The notes under the pieces are model-generated. The model worked only from the letters and a program-made list of their open reading frames with translations. It had not been told where the DNA came from and searched no databases. A stretch of DNA of 64,000 bases, taken from contig CBDDLH010000016.1 of NCBI GenBank assembly GCA_965230565.1, forward strand, positions 2,232,001-2,296,000, given 5' to 3'. Each line of letters opens with the position of its first letter. Position 1 is the stretch's first letter. The DNA is from BCD1 sp965230565 (lineage in GTDB: Bacteria; Bacteroidota; Bacteroidia; Chitinophagales; Saprospiraceae). The translations under genes and the position numbers were made by a program. This document shows positions 15,831-24,032 of this stretch, piece by piece.

Positions 15831-18164
15831 ATGGCAAAAATGAAGCTGTTTACCTATCTGTTCGTCCTCGTATTTTTACTTTCCGGCTCTGGAATCTTTG
15901 GGCAGGAATACCAACAAACCATGCGGGGAATTGTCCGTGATGCAGATAATCAGCAATTGCTGGAAGGTGTCTCCATCCTGGTCCTCGACACTGATCTGGG
16001 TTGCGTTACTGATAGCCTCGGAAATTTCACCCTTCCCAATATCCCAATTGGTCGCTATGTTCTTCGCGTCAGTTATATTGGATATCAAACACTGGTAATA
16101 AACCCTGTCATTTTAGAATCCGGCAAGGAAACGATTCTTGAGATCACCCTGGAAACATCGACCTCCGTTTTACAATCCGTGGTAGTCAGTGCTGCTGAAA
16201 ATCAATTCTCGACAGCTTGCCCCACCGTAAGAGTCCTTACCAATGAAGAAACCCTGAAATTCCCTGCCACCTTTGATGATCCGGCAAGAATGGTCATGTC
16301 GTTGCCGGGAGTGGCCGGTGACAACGACCAGGCCAATGGGCTTTCGATCCGCGGGAATTCCCCTAATGGCATGCAATGGCAACTGGAAGGCCTGGAGATT
16401 GTCAACCCCAACCACACCCCTAATGCAGGGACTTTCAGTGATCGTATCACCCAAAATGGTGGCGGGGTTAACATTCTCAGCGTACAATTGCTGGATGCTT
16501 CCTATTTTTACACAGGTGCCTTTCCGGTAGAATTCGGAAATGCCATATCCGGGATCATGGATATGAAATTACGCAAAGGCAATGACCAAAAACATGAATT
16601 TACCGGACAGGCAGGCCTGATCGGTATTGAACTGGCCTCGGAAGGTCCGCTGCCGACCAAAAGAAGTGCTTATCTCGTTAATTACAGATACTCTACGGTT
16701 GGGCTCTTACAAAAACTGGGGCTGGAATTAGGTGATGAAGCCATCAGTTTTCAGGACCTGTCGTTCAATCTGAGCTTCCCCTTCAACAGTGGGGCCCGCG
16801 CTACTTTTTTTGGAATGGGTGGTTCGAGTGATAATTATTTTAAAGCTAAACGCGACTCCAGTTTATGGCAATTTGACAAAGATGGTTTTAACATTGATTT
16901 TCTTTCCAGAATGGGGGTTTTGGGAAGTACGCTTTCCATACCAATCAGCCAAAAGGGCTCCTGGAGTTCAGCCATAGCCTTTTCAGGCCTTGAAAGCCAG
17001 CGGCTGGCCAATCCGTTGAATGCTGATTATGAACCTATCCCGGGGGAAAAAGATGAAACTGTGCAGACAAAACTTTCTGTTCGCAGCACCTATTTGCACA
17101 AAATCAGTTCGCATAACCGGCTTCGAATCGGGGTTTCACTGACCAACCACTATTCGAAAATCACCTCCTTAATTGATGACCAAACCATTGCTTATGGTCA
17201 GGGAAGCGGGCTGCTCCTTCAACCCTATTTTGACTGGCAATTCCGCAAGGAGAAGTTTATAACGAATCTGGGACTTCACTATTCCCTTTTTACTTTCAAT
17301 AACAGTACAGCTCTGGAACCAAGAGCATCAGTGGAATGGAAAGCTTCCTCCAAAAATTCCTTTAGCCTGAGTTATGGCATGCATAGTCAATTGCAACTTC
17401 CACAGCTCTATTTTTCATCCAACAGCCATATTGATAACAGCCACTTAGGATTAAACAAAGCCCATCATTTCGGTACTGCTTACAAACAAATCCTGACCGA
17501 TAATTTGCAACTCATTGCAGAAGTATTTTATCAAAGATTATTCAATATTCCGGTGTCATCGGACAGGAAGAGTTCTTTTTCTGCATATAATATGCTGGAA
17601 ACCTTCGTCAGTGAAAACCTCAGCAATGAAGGTACCGCTGAGAATTACGGCCTGGAAGTAAGCCTGAAGAGGTTTCAGTCCAATAACTATTATTACATCG
17701 CAAACGCTACCGTTTACCAATCAAAATACAAGGGTAGCGATAATATCAAAAGAGACTCCCGATATAACGGAAATTACATCCTGAATGCCATATTCGGGAA
17801 AGCCTGGAACTGGACTTCTCAAAAAGGGAATTTAAGGAGCCTTGGTGTGAATATCCGTGGCAATTTACTGGGAGGGTTTCGGGAAACTCCCATTGACGCT
17901 GAATCTTCGCTCCTATTGGGTCAAACCGTTTATTTAGAAGGTAAAGCTTTTTCTATCAAACAAAAGGACTATTTCAGGGTGGACCTCCGCATCTATTATC
18001 AAAACAACTCGCCTAAATCAACCGGAAGGATCTCCTTTGATATTCAAAACCTGCTCAATACCCAAAATACTGCCTTCTCCTATTATGATTTTCGGCAGGG
18101 CATAATAGTACAGAAGTATCAGTTAGGATTGATACCGATGCTGAGTTACCGGATAAAATTTTAA
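15831..18164 (+). CDS. TonB-dependent outer-membrane receptor with carboxypeptidase-regulatory-like N-domain
   Basis: 777 residues. A signal peptide ends near residue 25 (LLSGSGIFGQ). Next is a CarboxypepD_reg-like beta-sandwich (about 32-112, MRGIVRDADNQQLLEGVSIL ... VSYIGYQT), typical of Bacteroidota SusC-like and related receptors. A plug domain follows (SAAENQFSTA ... SLPGVAGDNDQANGLSIRGNSPN), then a barrel to the end with RISFDIQNLLNTQNTAF and a terminal YRIKF. It imports a siderophore, cofactor or oligomer using TonB-ExbBD energy; no SusD partner is adjacent, so the substrate is open. A start three codons later (15840) is equally possible. CACATAGT repeats follow the stop codon. Confidence 0.93.
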   Translation: MAKMKLFTYLFVLVFLLSGSGIFGQEYQQTMRGIVRDADNQQLLEGVSILVLDTDLGCVTDSLGNFTLPNIPIGRYVLRVSYIGYQTLVINPVILESGKETILEITLETSTSVLQSVVVSAAENQFSTACPTVRVLTNEETLKFPATFDDPARMVMSLPGVAGDNDQANGLSIRGNSPNGMQWQLEGLEIVNPNHTPNAGTFSDRITQNGGGVNILSVQLLDASYFYTGAFPVEFGNAISGIMDMKLRKGNDQKHEFTGQAGLIGIELASEGPLPTKRSAYLVNYRYSTVGLLQKLGLELGDEAISFQDLSFNLSFPFNSGARATFFGMGGSSDNYFKAKRDSSLWQFDKDGFNIDFLSRMGVLGSTLSIPISQKGSWSSAIAFSGLESQRLANPLNADYEPIPGEKDETVQTKLSVRSTYLHKISSHNRLRIGVSLTNHYSKITSLIDDQTIAYGQGSGLLLQPYFDWQFRKEKFITNLGLHYSLFTFNNSTALEPRASVEWKASSKNSFSLSYGMHSQLQLPQLYFSSNSHIDNSHLGLNKAHHFGTAYKQILTDNLQLIAEVFYQRLFNIPVSSDRKSSFSAYNMLETFVSENLSNEGTAENYGLEVSLKRFQSNNYYYIANATVYQSKYKGSDNIKRDSRYNGNYILNAIFGKAWNWTSQKGNLRSLGVNIRGNLLGGFRETPIDAESSLLLGQTVYLEGKAFSIKQKDYFRVDLRIYYQNNSPKSTGRISFDIQNLLNTQNTAFSYYDFRQGIIVQKYQLGLIPMLSYRIKF

Positions 18165-18168
18165 AAAC

Positions 18169-18195
18169 ACATAGTCACATAGTACACATAGTCTA
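18169..18195 (+). repeat. CACATAGT tandem repeats
   Basis: Three near-copies of ACACATAGT just after the stop of the TonB receptor gene. Confidence 0.6.
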
Positions 18196-18250
18196 GAAAA
18201 TCAACTGGTAAGCTATGTCTCCTATATGTATATGAGTTTTACTTTTCACC

Positions 18251-18814
18251 CTACAGCATGGTTTCTTCAAACCATTTCAAAGGGCGTTGATCCTTATCAC
18301 CTGTTAGGGTATCACAGCGAAAGAATAAAGCATAGAGCGGAAGGTTATCCCCTATGCGATCCAGGAATCTGGCCTTTCTGCGTTCTCCTTTTTCTGTTTT
18401 GTGGTACAGGTGGAAAAACCTCCAGATATGATAGACATCATCATGCATTTCTATGATATCGAGCACTACTTCATCGTCGGTCCAGTTTTCCATAAACCTG
18501 CGGGCAATTTTGGAATGATGCAAATTCCAGTTTCGTGGATAGCTACGGTCTTCTAAATGTTTGAAGGTATCGTGAGCGAAAGCTATGAGTCGTAATTGTC
18601 GCCTTTGTTTTTCGGTAGTTTCCAGCTCATCGATATTATCGAGCACTTCCCGGATGTGCTTATAAACTTCACCTTCCGGATGACCACGACGAGGTTTGCC
18701 CCACAAAAGTCCCTGTTTGAATTCAGGATCCTCCATGAGCTTTTTCTCCATCTCCGTTTCCGGTTGCAGAATTTCTGTTATGGCTCGTTCTAAAATCAAA
18801 TCTTTCATGTTCAT
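18251..18814 (-). CDS. HD-domain protein
   Basis: 187 residues, cytoplasmic. The pattern EVYKHIREVLDN ... LRLIAFAHDTFKH ... LHHSKIARRFME ... IIEMHDD gives the His, His-Asp and later Asp spacing expected of the HD metal-dependent phosphohydrolase superfamily. Substrates in this superfamily range from (p)ppGpp and dNTPs to tRNA ends, so no specific reaction is claimed. The start at 18814 (MNMKDLI) could also be two codons later. It lies downstream of the MoxR ATPase gene on the same strand, with 187 bp between, so a shared transcript is possible but not certain. Confidence 0.75.
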   Translation of the reverse strand: MNMKDLILERAITEILQPETEMEKKLMEDPEFKQGLLWGKPRRGHPEGEVYKHIREVLDNIDELETTEKQRRQLRLIAFAHDTFKHLEDRSYPRNWNLHHSKIARRFMENWTDDEVVLDIIEMHDDVYHIWRFFHLYHKTEKGERRKARFLDRIGDNLPLYALFFRCDTLTGDKDQRPLKWFEETML

Positions 18815-19001
18815 GGCTCAATTGTCATTCAGGGTTTCATCTTAAAGGGCTGAATTCCATACTCATAGGAAATGAATCCGCACGAAATTAGGATAAATCT
18901 GTCTATTGGATTTACTCTATAACGAAAAAGAAGCCAAAATAGATTCCACGACCGGAAAAAATTGGATGGAAAAGGTTCTTTAGTTACCTTTTAAGGCAAA
19001 A

Positions 19002-20114
19002 TCACATCTTTTCCAGCAACAATCGCCCAATGTGTGGATCGTGCAACACTGGCTGCAGTTCCGGTTTTTGGGCAGAAACGACATCCTGCAACATCGCCAG
19101 CCGAAGGTCATTAGGCAAAAAATCCATTAAAATAAATGACTGGATATTTTTGATGTCTTTTGGAGACAACTTAAGGTCTTTAACGGTAATGTGGTTTACC
19201 AGGCGTGTGCAAATGACAGACAATACATCTACACGTAACATTTCTTTTTGGACTGTATTGTGGACGACCTCGTAGACTTCCCTTTGAAAATCTTCCGCTG
19301 CCAGGATGTCTTTCGGTTCGATCACCTCTTCCAGGTTGTCGCGAACAAAGGAAATAAAAGTAGCAGCCGTATTCGAATCAAGGCTTGCATCGGCCAGCAT
19401 CTGTACCAAGGGTAGTTCGGCTGTTAAATCTTCAATGTCCTTAATAGATTCAAAGAACTGTACCAGGGTACGGGGTGTCGTGCGATTACCGGTAACTGCT
19501 TCCGGGTAAGAAAGTACAAAAGTGATACCCCGCTCATCCACTCCATTTTCGGTGGCCCATTTAGCCCATGCTTTGACCTCAAATTTCATACTGATGTGCA
19601 TCATCCTTGTGATCATGGCATCATCCAGCGGAGTGACGGAATAGTCACCGCCATCGGGATTGGCTGTGAGAATGATATTCCATTTGGGCGGCAATTCCCA
19701 GGAAACGAGTTCATAGTTTTGCAGCAACTGCATGATTCCCCTCAGGATTCGGTCGTCGGCTCTGTTCACATCATCGATCAGCAGGATTCCTGGAACATCT
19801 TCCCGGGGCACCCATTCCGGAGCCACAAAAATAGATTTATCTCCTTCGATCTTTGGCATTCCCAGCAGGTCTCCCATTTCCTCAAACTGAGCAGGTGCTA
19901 TGTATTTGAAAGCATAACCTTTCTTCTCCGCGAAAGCCTCTATGAGTTCCGTTTTACCTATGCCATGCCGGCCCCAGACACAAAGAGGTGTTCTCCTGCG
20001 TCCCTGTTCAATGGCTTTTTCATTCACCCGGATTACATGCTCAATAAAACTTTCCACTTCCGTCGCGGAACTCTTGCTGCCGTAATATATGTAGTTGTGG
20101 TTTGACATTTTCAT
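19002..20114 (-). CDS. MoxR-type AAA+ ATPase
   Basis: 370 residues. Walker A is GRHGIGKTELIEAFA at about residues 48-62, Walker B is ILLIDDVNRADDRI at about 110-123, and sensor 1 is IILTANPDGGDYSV. The GGDYSVTPLDDAMITRMMHI stretch is characteristic of MoxR/RavA-like and CbbQ-like chaperone ATPases. Such ATPases work with von Willebrand factor A domain partners to insert metals or remodel complexes. A VWA protein with a metallopeptidase-like N-domain is encoded nearby (21553-22788), separated by an LRR gene, so a functional trio is likely (inference). Its leader carries GAAACAACATCAAACCAC-type repeats. Alternative start MSNHNY two codons downstream. Confidence 0.9.
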   Translation of the reverse strand: MKMSNHNYIYYGSKSSATEVESFIEHVIRVNEKAIEQGRRRTPLCVWGRHGIGKTELIEAFAEKKGYAFKYIAPAQFEEMGDLLGMPKIEGDKSIFVAPEWVPREDVPGILLIDDVNRADDRILRGIMQLLQNYELVSWELPPKWNIILTANPDGGDYSVTPLDDAMITRMMHISMKFEVKAWAKWATENGVDERGITFVLSYPEAVTGNRTTPRTLVQFFESIKDIEDLTAELPLVQMLADASLDSNTAATFISFVRDNLEEVIEPKDILAAEDFQREVYEVVHNTVQKEMLRVDVLSVICTRLVNHITVKDLKLSPKDIKNIQSFILMDFLPNDLRLAMLQDVVSAQKPELQPVLHDPHIGRLLLEKM

Positions 20115-20129
20115 ATTTTGTTCGCAAGC

Positions 20130-20205
20130 TCACGATTGATACTCGCAGGCTCGCTGTTTGATATTGTTTCAAGTGGTTTGATGTTGTTTCAATTGAAAGT
20201 TTGGG
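20130..20205 (-). repeat. CAA-rich repetitive leader of the MoxR gene
   Basis: On the sense strand it contains GAAACAACATCAAACCAC and GAAACAATATCAAACAG, two near-copies of an approximately 20-bp unit, then GCGAGCCTGCGAG and GTGAGCTTGCGAAC, a second pair. ACATCAAACCAC is shared with the 17-bp repeats at 8581-8644. Confidence 0.65.
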
Positions 20206-20342
20206 CAAAATTACTTTTTATCAAAAAATTCTTAGAACAATAACCTTTAACCACAGAGACCCCTGAGATGACACAGAGAGCACAGAAGTCTGTCTGTAAC
20301 CAATTTGAAGCGAATTCTGTCATCATTCTTAGTTTGACATTT

Positions 20343-20396
20343 TCTGGTTACTGTGGACTGAGGACTGCAAACTGGTCCTGCCAACTGGTACTGACA
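20343..20396 (-). repeat. CAGTNNN heptad array after the LRR gene stop
   Basis: On the minus strand CAG recurs eight times at spacings of 6 or 7 bp (CAGTACC, CAGTCCT, CAGTCCA, CAGTAAC and similar), starting a few bases after the stop codon of the LRR gene. The 16-mer CAGTACCAGTTGGCAG is shared exactly with the array at 53519-53556. Confidence 0.85.
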
Positions 20397-20397
20397 C

Positions 20398-21441
20398 CTA
20401 GATTAATAACTCACAATACCGAGGGAGTAATTTCTTTAATTTAAGTTTTTCAGGCATATTTTTCCCGATGGGGTTATCTCTTAGATCAACGGATTTCAGT
20501 TTGATCAGGTAATGTAATTCCTCGGGAATCTCTGCGATATTATTTCCCCGCAAATTTAAGAATTCCAATGTATCTAAATCGCCAATAAATTGAGGTATTT
20601 CTGTCAAAGAATTAAATGCAAGATTCAGGTTCTCCAAAGCTACCATACCGGTCATTTCTTCGGGTAATTCCTGTAAAAAATTCCTGTTCAGGAAGAGCCA
20701 TTTCAAATTTTTCAGCTCCGGAAAACGAGTTGAAAAATGGGGCAATCTGTTTTCCGAAAGGTCCAGGAACATCAACGATTCCAGTGAAAAAAGTCCATTG
20801 GGGTAATCAGAAAATTTATTTTTCGTCAAAACCAGTTCTTCCAGGTTTTTTAAATTACCAAATGTTTCCGGAAGGTCGGCCAGTTGATTTTTGGTCAGAT
20901 TAACCCTTTTGAGCTTCTTAAACTCCCCAATGACCTCTGGCAGTGCAGAAAGTTCCATCCTTTTCAGATTGAGCTCTGTATCGAAGCTCCACAGGGACTG
21001 ACGCAATTTTCGGGACACAGCGTGCTCTTCAAATTTTCCACTTTTTAACACAAAATCCAATGAAAAATTTGTGATAAAACTATTCGGGTCTATCCCAAGG
21101 TTTTTTAACTTTTTAAAAGCAGCCTCCCCATCACTAAAAATATGTTGAAGCCTCTCCGGGAAAATCAACTCCTCAAAATCAAATTGCCGAAACAATTTCT
21201 CTACCTCAGATTTAACACCAATGATAAATTTTTCTTCAGAATATTTTTTGGTATAGCCCGTCCTTCGATCCAGATAGAGACGCAGTACATCTTCTACAAG
21301 CACCTCGGGCAAGCCTCCGGATTGCATCATATTGAGGGCCAGCAACTGGTTGGTTTTTACCTGGCTCCGAAGAAATGTTCTCAGGTTTTCCAATTGTTGT
21401 TCTGAAGCGTATAAAAGGTATAAATCAGTTTCTTTTTCCAT
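20398..21441 (-). CDS. Leucine-rich-repeat protein
   Basis: 347 residues, no signal peptide and no membrane helix, so cytoplasmic. The first 140 residues are helical (heptad-like LRTFLRSQVKTNQLLALNMM, EKLFRQFDFEELIFPERL). From about 160 there are seven to eight LRRs of 22-23 residues with the LKxLxLxxNxLxxLPxxxxxL pattern (KRVNLTKNQLADLPETFGNL, LEELVLTKNKFSDYP, LEFLNLRGNNIAEIPEEL). LRRs are protein-binding scaffolds. The gene lies between the VWA/metallopeptidase gene and the MoxR gene on one strand with gaps of 111 and 283 bp, so it may be a targeting subunit for the ATPase-VWA pair (inference). Confidence 0.88.
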   Translation of the reverse strand: MEKETDLYLLYASEQQLENLRTFLRSQVKTNQLLALNMMQSGGLPEVLVEDVLRLYLDRRTGYTKKYSEEKFIIGVKSEVEKLFRQFDFEELIFPERLQHIFSDGEAAFKKLKNLGIDPNSFITNFSLDFVLKSGKFEEHAVSRKLRQSLWSFDTELNLKRMELSALPEVIGEFKKLKRVNLTKNQLADLPETFGNLKNLEELVLTKNKFSDYPNGLFSLESLMFLDLSENRLPHFSTRFPELKNLKWLFLNRNFLQELPEEMTGMVALENLNLAFNSLTEIPQFIGDLDTLEFLNLRGNNIAEIPEELHYLIKLKSVDLRDNPIGKNMPEKLKLKKLLPRYCELLI

Positions 21442-21552
21442 TTTTTCAAGGGCTTTTCAAAGACCTTTGGACTTTTTGACCTTTTGATTTTTAGAAAATT
21501 AGATTCCTGCCAACCGCATCCAAACGGTGGGTACATTTTTCCTAAACATCTT

Positions 21553-22788
21553 TCAATTAACTTTGTTCATCTTTACTTTCCTTCCGGGTAATTTATCCCA
21601 CACGCCCTGATTTTCAGGCACTCCTCCCGAAGTTACCACCCAAAGCATTGGTGCCCTTGGAATAGTTTCTGGTGCATCAGCGTGTCCATCGGTGAAATAA
21701 ATGATTGCATCGGGAAAGTACTCTTCATTAGCAAATATTATGGGTTGCTCAAAGCTGGTGCCTCCCCTTCCGGATACATAATCCGGTACCTGACCGCCAT
21801 AAAGGTATGTATTTTGAATATGGGTATCACACTCCACCACCATGATCTCCGCTCCTTGTCTGTAAATGTGTTGAATTTCCTTAAAAAATCTGGCATGATC
21901 GGCCGCTGAAGTACTTCCTGAAGTATCTACTGCTACCAGCAATTTATTTTTATGTCTAACCTTGATCCCGGGGACTGTTCCGTATCGTTTGGAAAAACGT
22001 TTAATGGTGTTTTTCAGAAAGGTTTTTGAGCTGGTTGCTGAGAACAGCCGTAACACGCGACGCCAATCCAAAGCAGGGCCAGCCACTATCTGATATTTTT
22101 GCAGATAACTGCGAATACCCCAGGGAAGCTTGCCGAATTGGGGAGAATTCCCTACCCTGTCTATCACATTTTTGATCATAGAATCGATACCTCCTTCGAT
22201 CACTTTTCGCTCCGCCTCGGTGAGTGGTCTCCACTGGCCATGATCTCCCAGACCAGATGACAGCTCATAATCTGAATGTCCATCGATATACCTCTTCAAA
22301 GCCTTGAAAGCATTACTGGGATCCTTTTTTCTAACTTCCTTTCGATAGAGCGCCAGCAATTTTTCATAATAATAATTCACTCCCTCATCCCGCTTTAAAT
22401 TCAGGTCCCGGAAGTTCTCTATCAGAACCGGTTCTCCCGGTAACTGACTTTTATCTATATACTGGTTGACCACCATATCCATGGCCACATTGGCGATCTG
22501 CCGGTTGGAATAATCACCGATCATCAGGATGTGTTTAAAGAGTACATGCAGGATTTCGTGTTTGAGCACTCCATACTTATACTGCTCTGTAGTCAATTCC
22601 TGATTCCAGAAATGTTCATTGACACTTAAGGTAACCAATCCATCCTGGCGGGCAGCAACCCCCATGGTACTCACTACATCCGAAACCTCCCGTACGAGGT
22701 TGGAAAAAAAGTGCCCATAGAAAGGTTCTTTTAGGATGAGCTGGATGCTCGTCCGGGTAATTTCTTCCTGGATGTTTTGGTTGGTCAT
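21553..22788 (-). CDS. VWA-like protein with metallopeptidase-like N-domain (DUF2201 type)
   Basis: 411 residues, no signal peptide. The N-terminal half contains KHEILHVLFKH at about residues 76-86, an HExxH-like zinc-binding motif, and resembles the putative metallopeptidase domain that precedes VWA-like domains in bacterial DUF2201 proteins. The C-terminal third is the VWA-like domain with a MIDAS-type DTSGSTS (LLVAVDTSGSTSAAD) and later FTDGHADAP. In known gene pairs such proteins are clients of MoxR ATPases, and a MoxR gene lies two genes downstream (19002-20114) beyond an LRR gene. Leader has CCGTTAA/CCGTCAA heptads directly before the ATG. Whether the metallopeptidase site is active is unknown. 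Confidence 0.88.
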   Translation of the reverse strand: MTNQNIQEEITRTSIQLILKEPFYGHFFSNLVREVSDVVSTMGVAARQDGLVTLSVNEHFWNQELTTEQYKYGVLKHEILHVLFKHILMIGDYSNRQIANVAMDMVVNQYIDKSQLPGEPVLIENFRDLNLKRDEGVNYYYEKLLALYRKEVRKKDPSNAFKALKRYIDGHSDYELSSGLGDHGQWRPLTEAERKVIEGGIDSMIKNVIDRVGNSPQFGKLPWGIRSYLQKYQIVAGPALDWRRVLRLFSATSSKTFLKNTIKRFSKRYGTVPGIKVRHKNKLLVAVDTSGSTSAADHARFFKEIQHIYRQGAEIMVVECDTHIQNTYLYGGQVPDYVSGRGGTSFEQPIIFANEEYFPDAIIYFTDGHADAPETIPRAPMLWVVTSGGVPENQGVWDKLPGRKVKMNKVN

Positions 22789-22797
22789 GAATTTTAT

Positions 22798-22816
22798 ACG
22801 GTTGACGGTTAACGGG
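22798..22816 (-). repeat. Heptad array in the VWA gene leader
   Basis: On the sense strand CCGTTAA, CCGTCAA, CCGTATA: three heptads of the YNGYAAC-like family, ending 10 bp before the start codon at 22788. Confidence 0.7.
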
Positions 22817-22983
22817 ATAAAATTAAGATTTTTTGTGAGCTCGAATGGTGTCTTTGTTTATCTCTTGACTTAAGGCTAGAAGCATATCATTTTTTAGCAT
22901 AAACTAAAACTAACGCTCCAGATGTTTTAAAAGTTTATTATCCAACTTCTGAATACTTTGTATATTTTAACATTGAAGAATAG

Positions 22984-23245
22984 AAAATTTAGGGTTAACT
23001 TGAAGTTGAATGTCGTCAACTTTAGCCAAGTCGATGATTTTTAAATAGCCCTGTGCTTTAGCGCAGGGCATGATTAAGGGAAGCTCAACCAGGCCTTTAG
23101 GCCTTTTGTACCGCAAGAAGAAAGGGCTGAAGCCCTGTATTTCCCCGGTGTTTTTTCACACCGCGCTGAAGCACGGTGCAATTGAGTTTCTCCATTGGTT
23201 CTCTTAAGTTGCTGTCATTGAACTTCAAGTTTAGTCCTAAATTTT
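22984..23245. mobile_element. MITE-like element, copy A, with four internal palindromes
   Basis: The ends are imperfect terminal inverted repeats of about 40 bp (AAAATTTAGG ... TTGAAGTT ... CAACTT at the left, its complement at the right). Inside are four palindromes in series: GCCCTGTGC/GCGCAGGGC, AGGCCTTTAGGCCT, AGGGCTGAAGCCCT and CACCGCGCTGAAGCACGGTG. A clearly homologous copy lies in inverse orientation at 49073-49288. There is no ORF of note, so it is non-autonomous. Arrays of GGGCTNNAGCCC-type palindromes are common beside RAYT/IS200-like transposases in environmental genomes (recollection). Fills most of the 22789-23309 gene gap. Confidence 0.8.
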
Positions 23246-23309
23246 ACCCCCAGATTGGTTTCATGACAATTTTGCCTGACGGCAACAAGTAAAATTGTGC
23301 AAATTCCAC

Positions 23310-23786
23310 ATGGATGCAATAAGAGAGATTTCAATAATTACCGGTATTCTATATCTCCTTGGTTTTTTAGCAGGAATTTTGAGCATTGCCCGGGCAGTGG
23401 ATGACCCGGAGTATCTTAGAAAAGCAGCCAACAATTCCAGAGCCATAAAAATTGCATTATTGGATAAAGAAAGGGTCATTTTTTTATCCATTAATCATAA
23501 ACAACTTACAGAAATCCCGGAAGCAATCAAATCGTTTCCAAATTTGAAGGAACTCGATCTGAGTTCAAATAAAATAAAAAAGATCCCTAATTGGTTGGGT
23601 AACTTGAAGACATTAGAAGTTTTGGATATTAGTCACAATGAGATTTCAAAAATACCAGAATCATTATCAAACCTGGAATCGTTAATAGAACTTGACCTTA
23701 AAGATAATCCTATCAATAAAGCAGATGAAACAAAATTGAGAGCAACTTTTAAGGGTAAGCTTCTGTTGGGCTATAAAGATTATTAA
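23310..23786 (+). CDS. Chimeric protein: DUF4386-like membrane start joined to leucine-rich repeats
   Basis: 158 residues from ATG 23310 (a TTG five codons upstream is the alternative). Residues 1 to about 45 (MDAIREISIITGILYLLGF ... ARAVDDPEYLRKAANNS) look like the first helix and following loop of DUF4386 multi-pass membrane proteins. The sequence then switches directly to LRRs (IFLSINHKQLTEIPEAI, LKELDLSSNKIKKIPNWL, LEVLDISHNEISKIPESL, LIELDLKDNPINKADETK). No DUF4386 protein should end after one helix, so this looks like a gene fusion that leaves one membrane anchor on an LRR domain. It lies immediately after a MITE-like element and 0.5 kb from the VWA-LRR-MoxR group, transcribed the other way. 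Confidence 0.65.
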   Translation: MDAIREISIITGILYLLGFLAGILSIARAVDDPEYLRKAANNSRAIKIALLDKERVIFLSINHKQLTEIPEAIKSFPNLKELDLSSNKIKKIPNWLGNLKTLEVLDISHNEISKIPESLSNLESLIELDLKDNPINKADETKLRATFKGKLLLGYKDY

Positions 23787-24032
23787 GGAATTGTTTAGGA
23801 TTGAATGGAAATCTCTTTAATGGTTCCTTACCCCTACACATCTGAAGACATAAACCATAATGGTTAATAACTTGAAATGAATATCTTCAGCGTCTCCAGA
23901 CGTCAGCATCTAATTCTATTTTCACAATTTTATTAACCACTTTTTTGACGGAATCAATGAATCGCAGGCTCCACCCCTTCGACAAGGTAACGCCTTTTCC
24001 TCCCCAAAGCCCTCGCAAAGGCATCACCTTGA

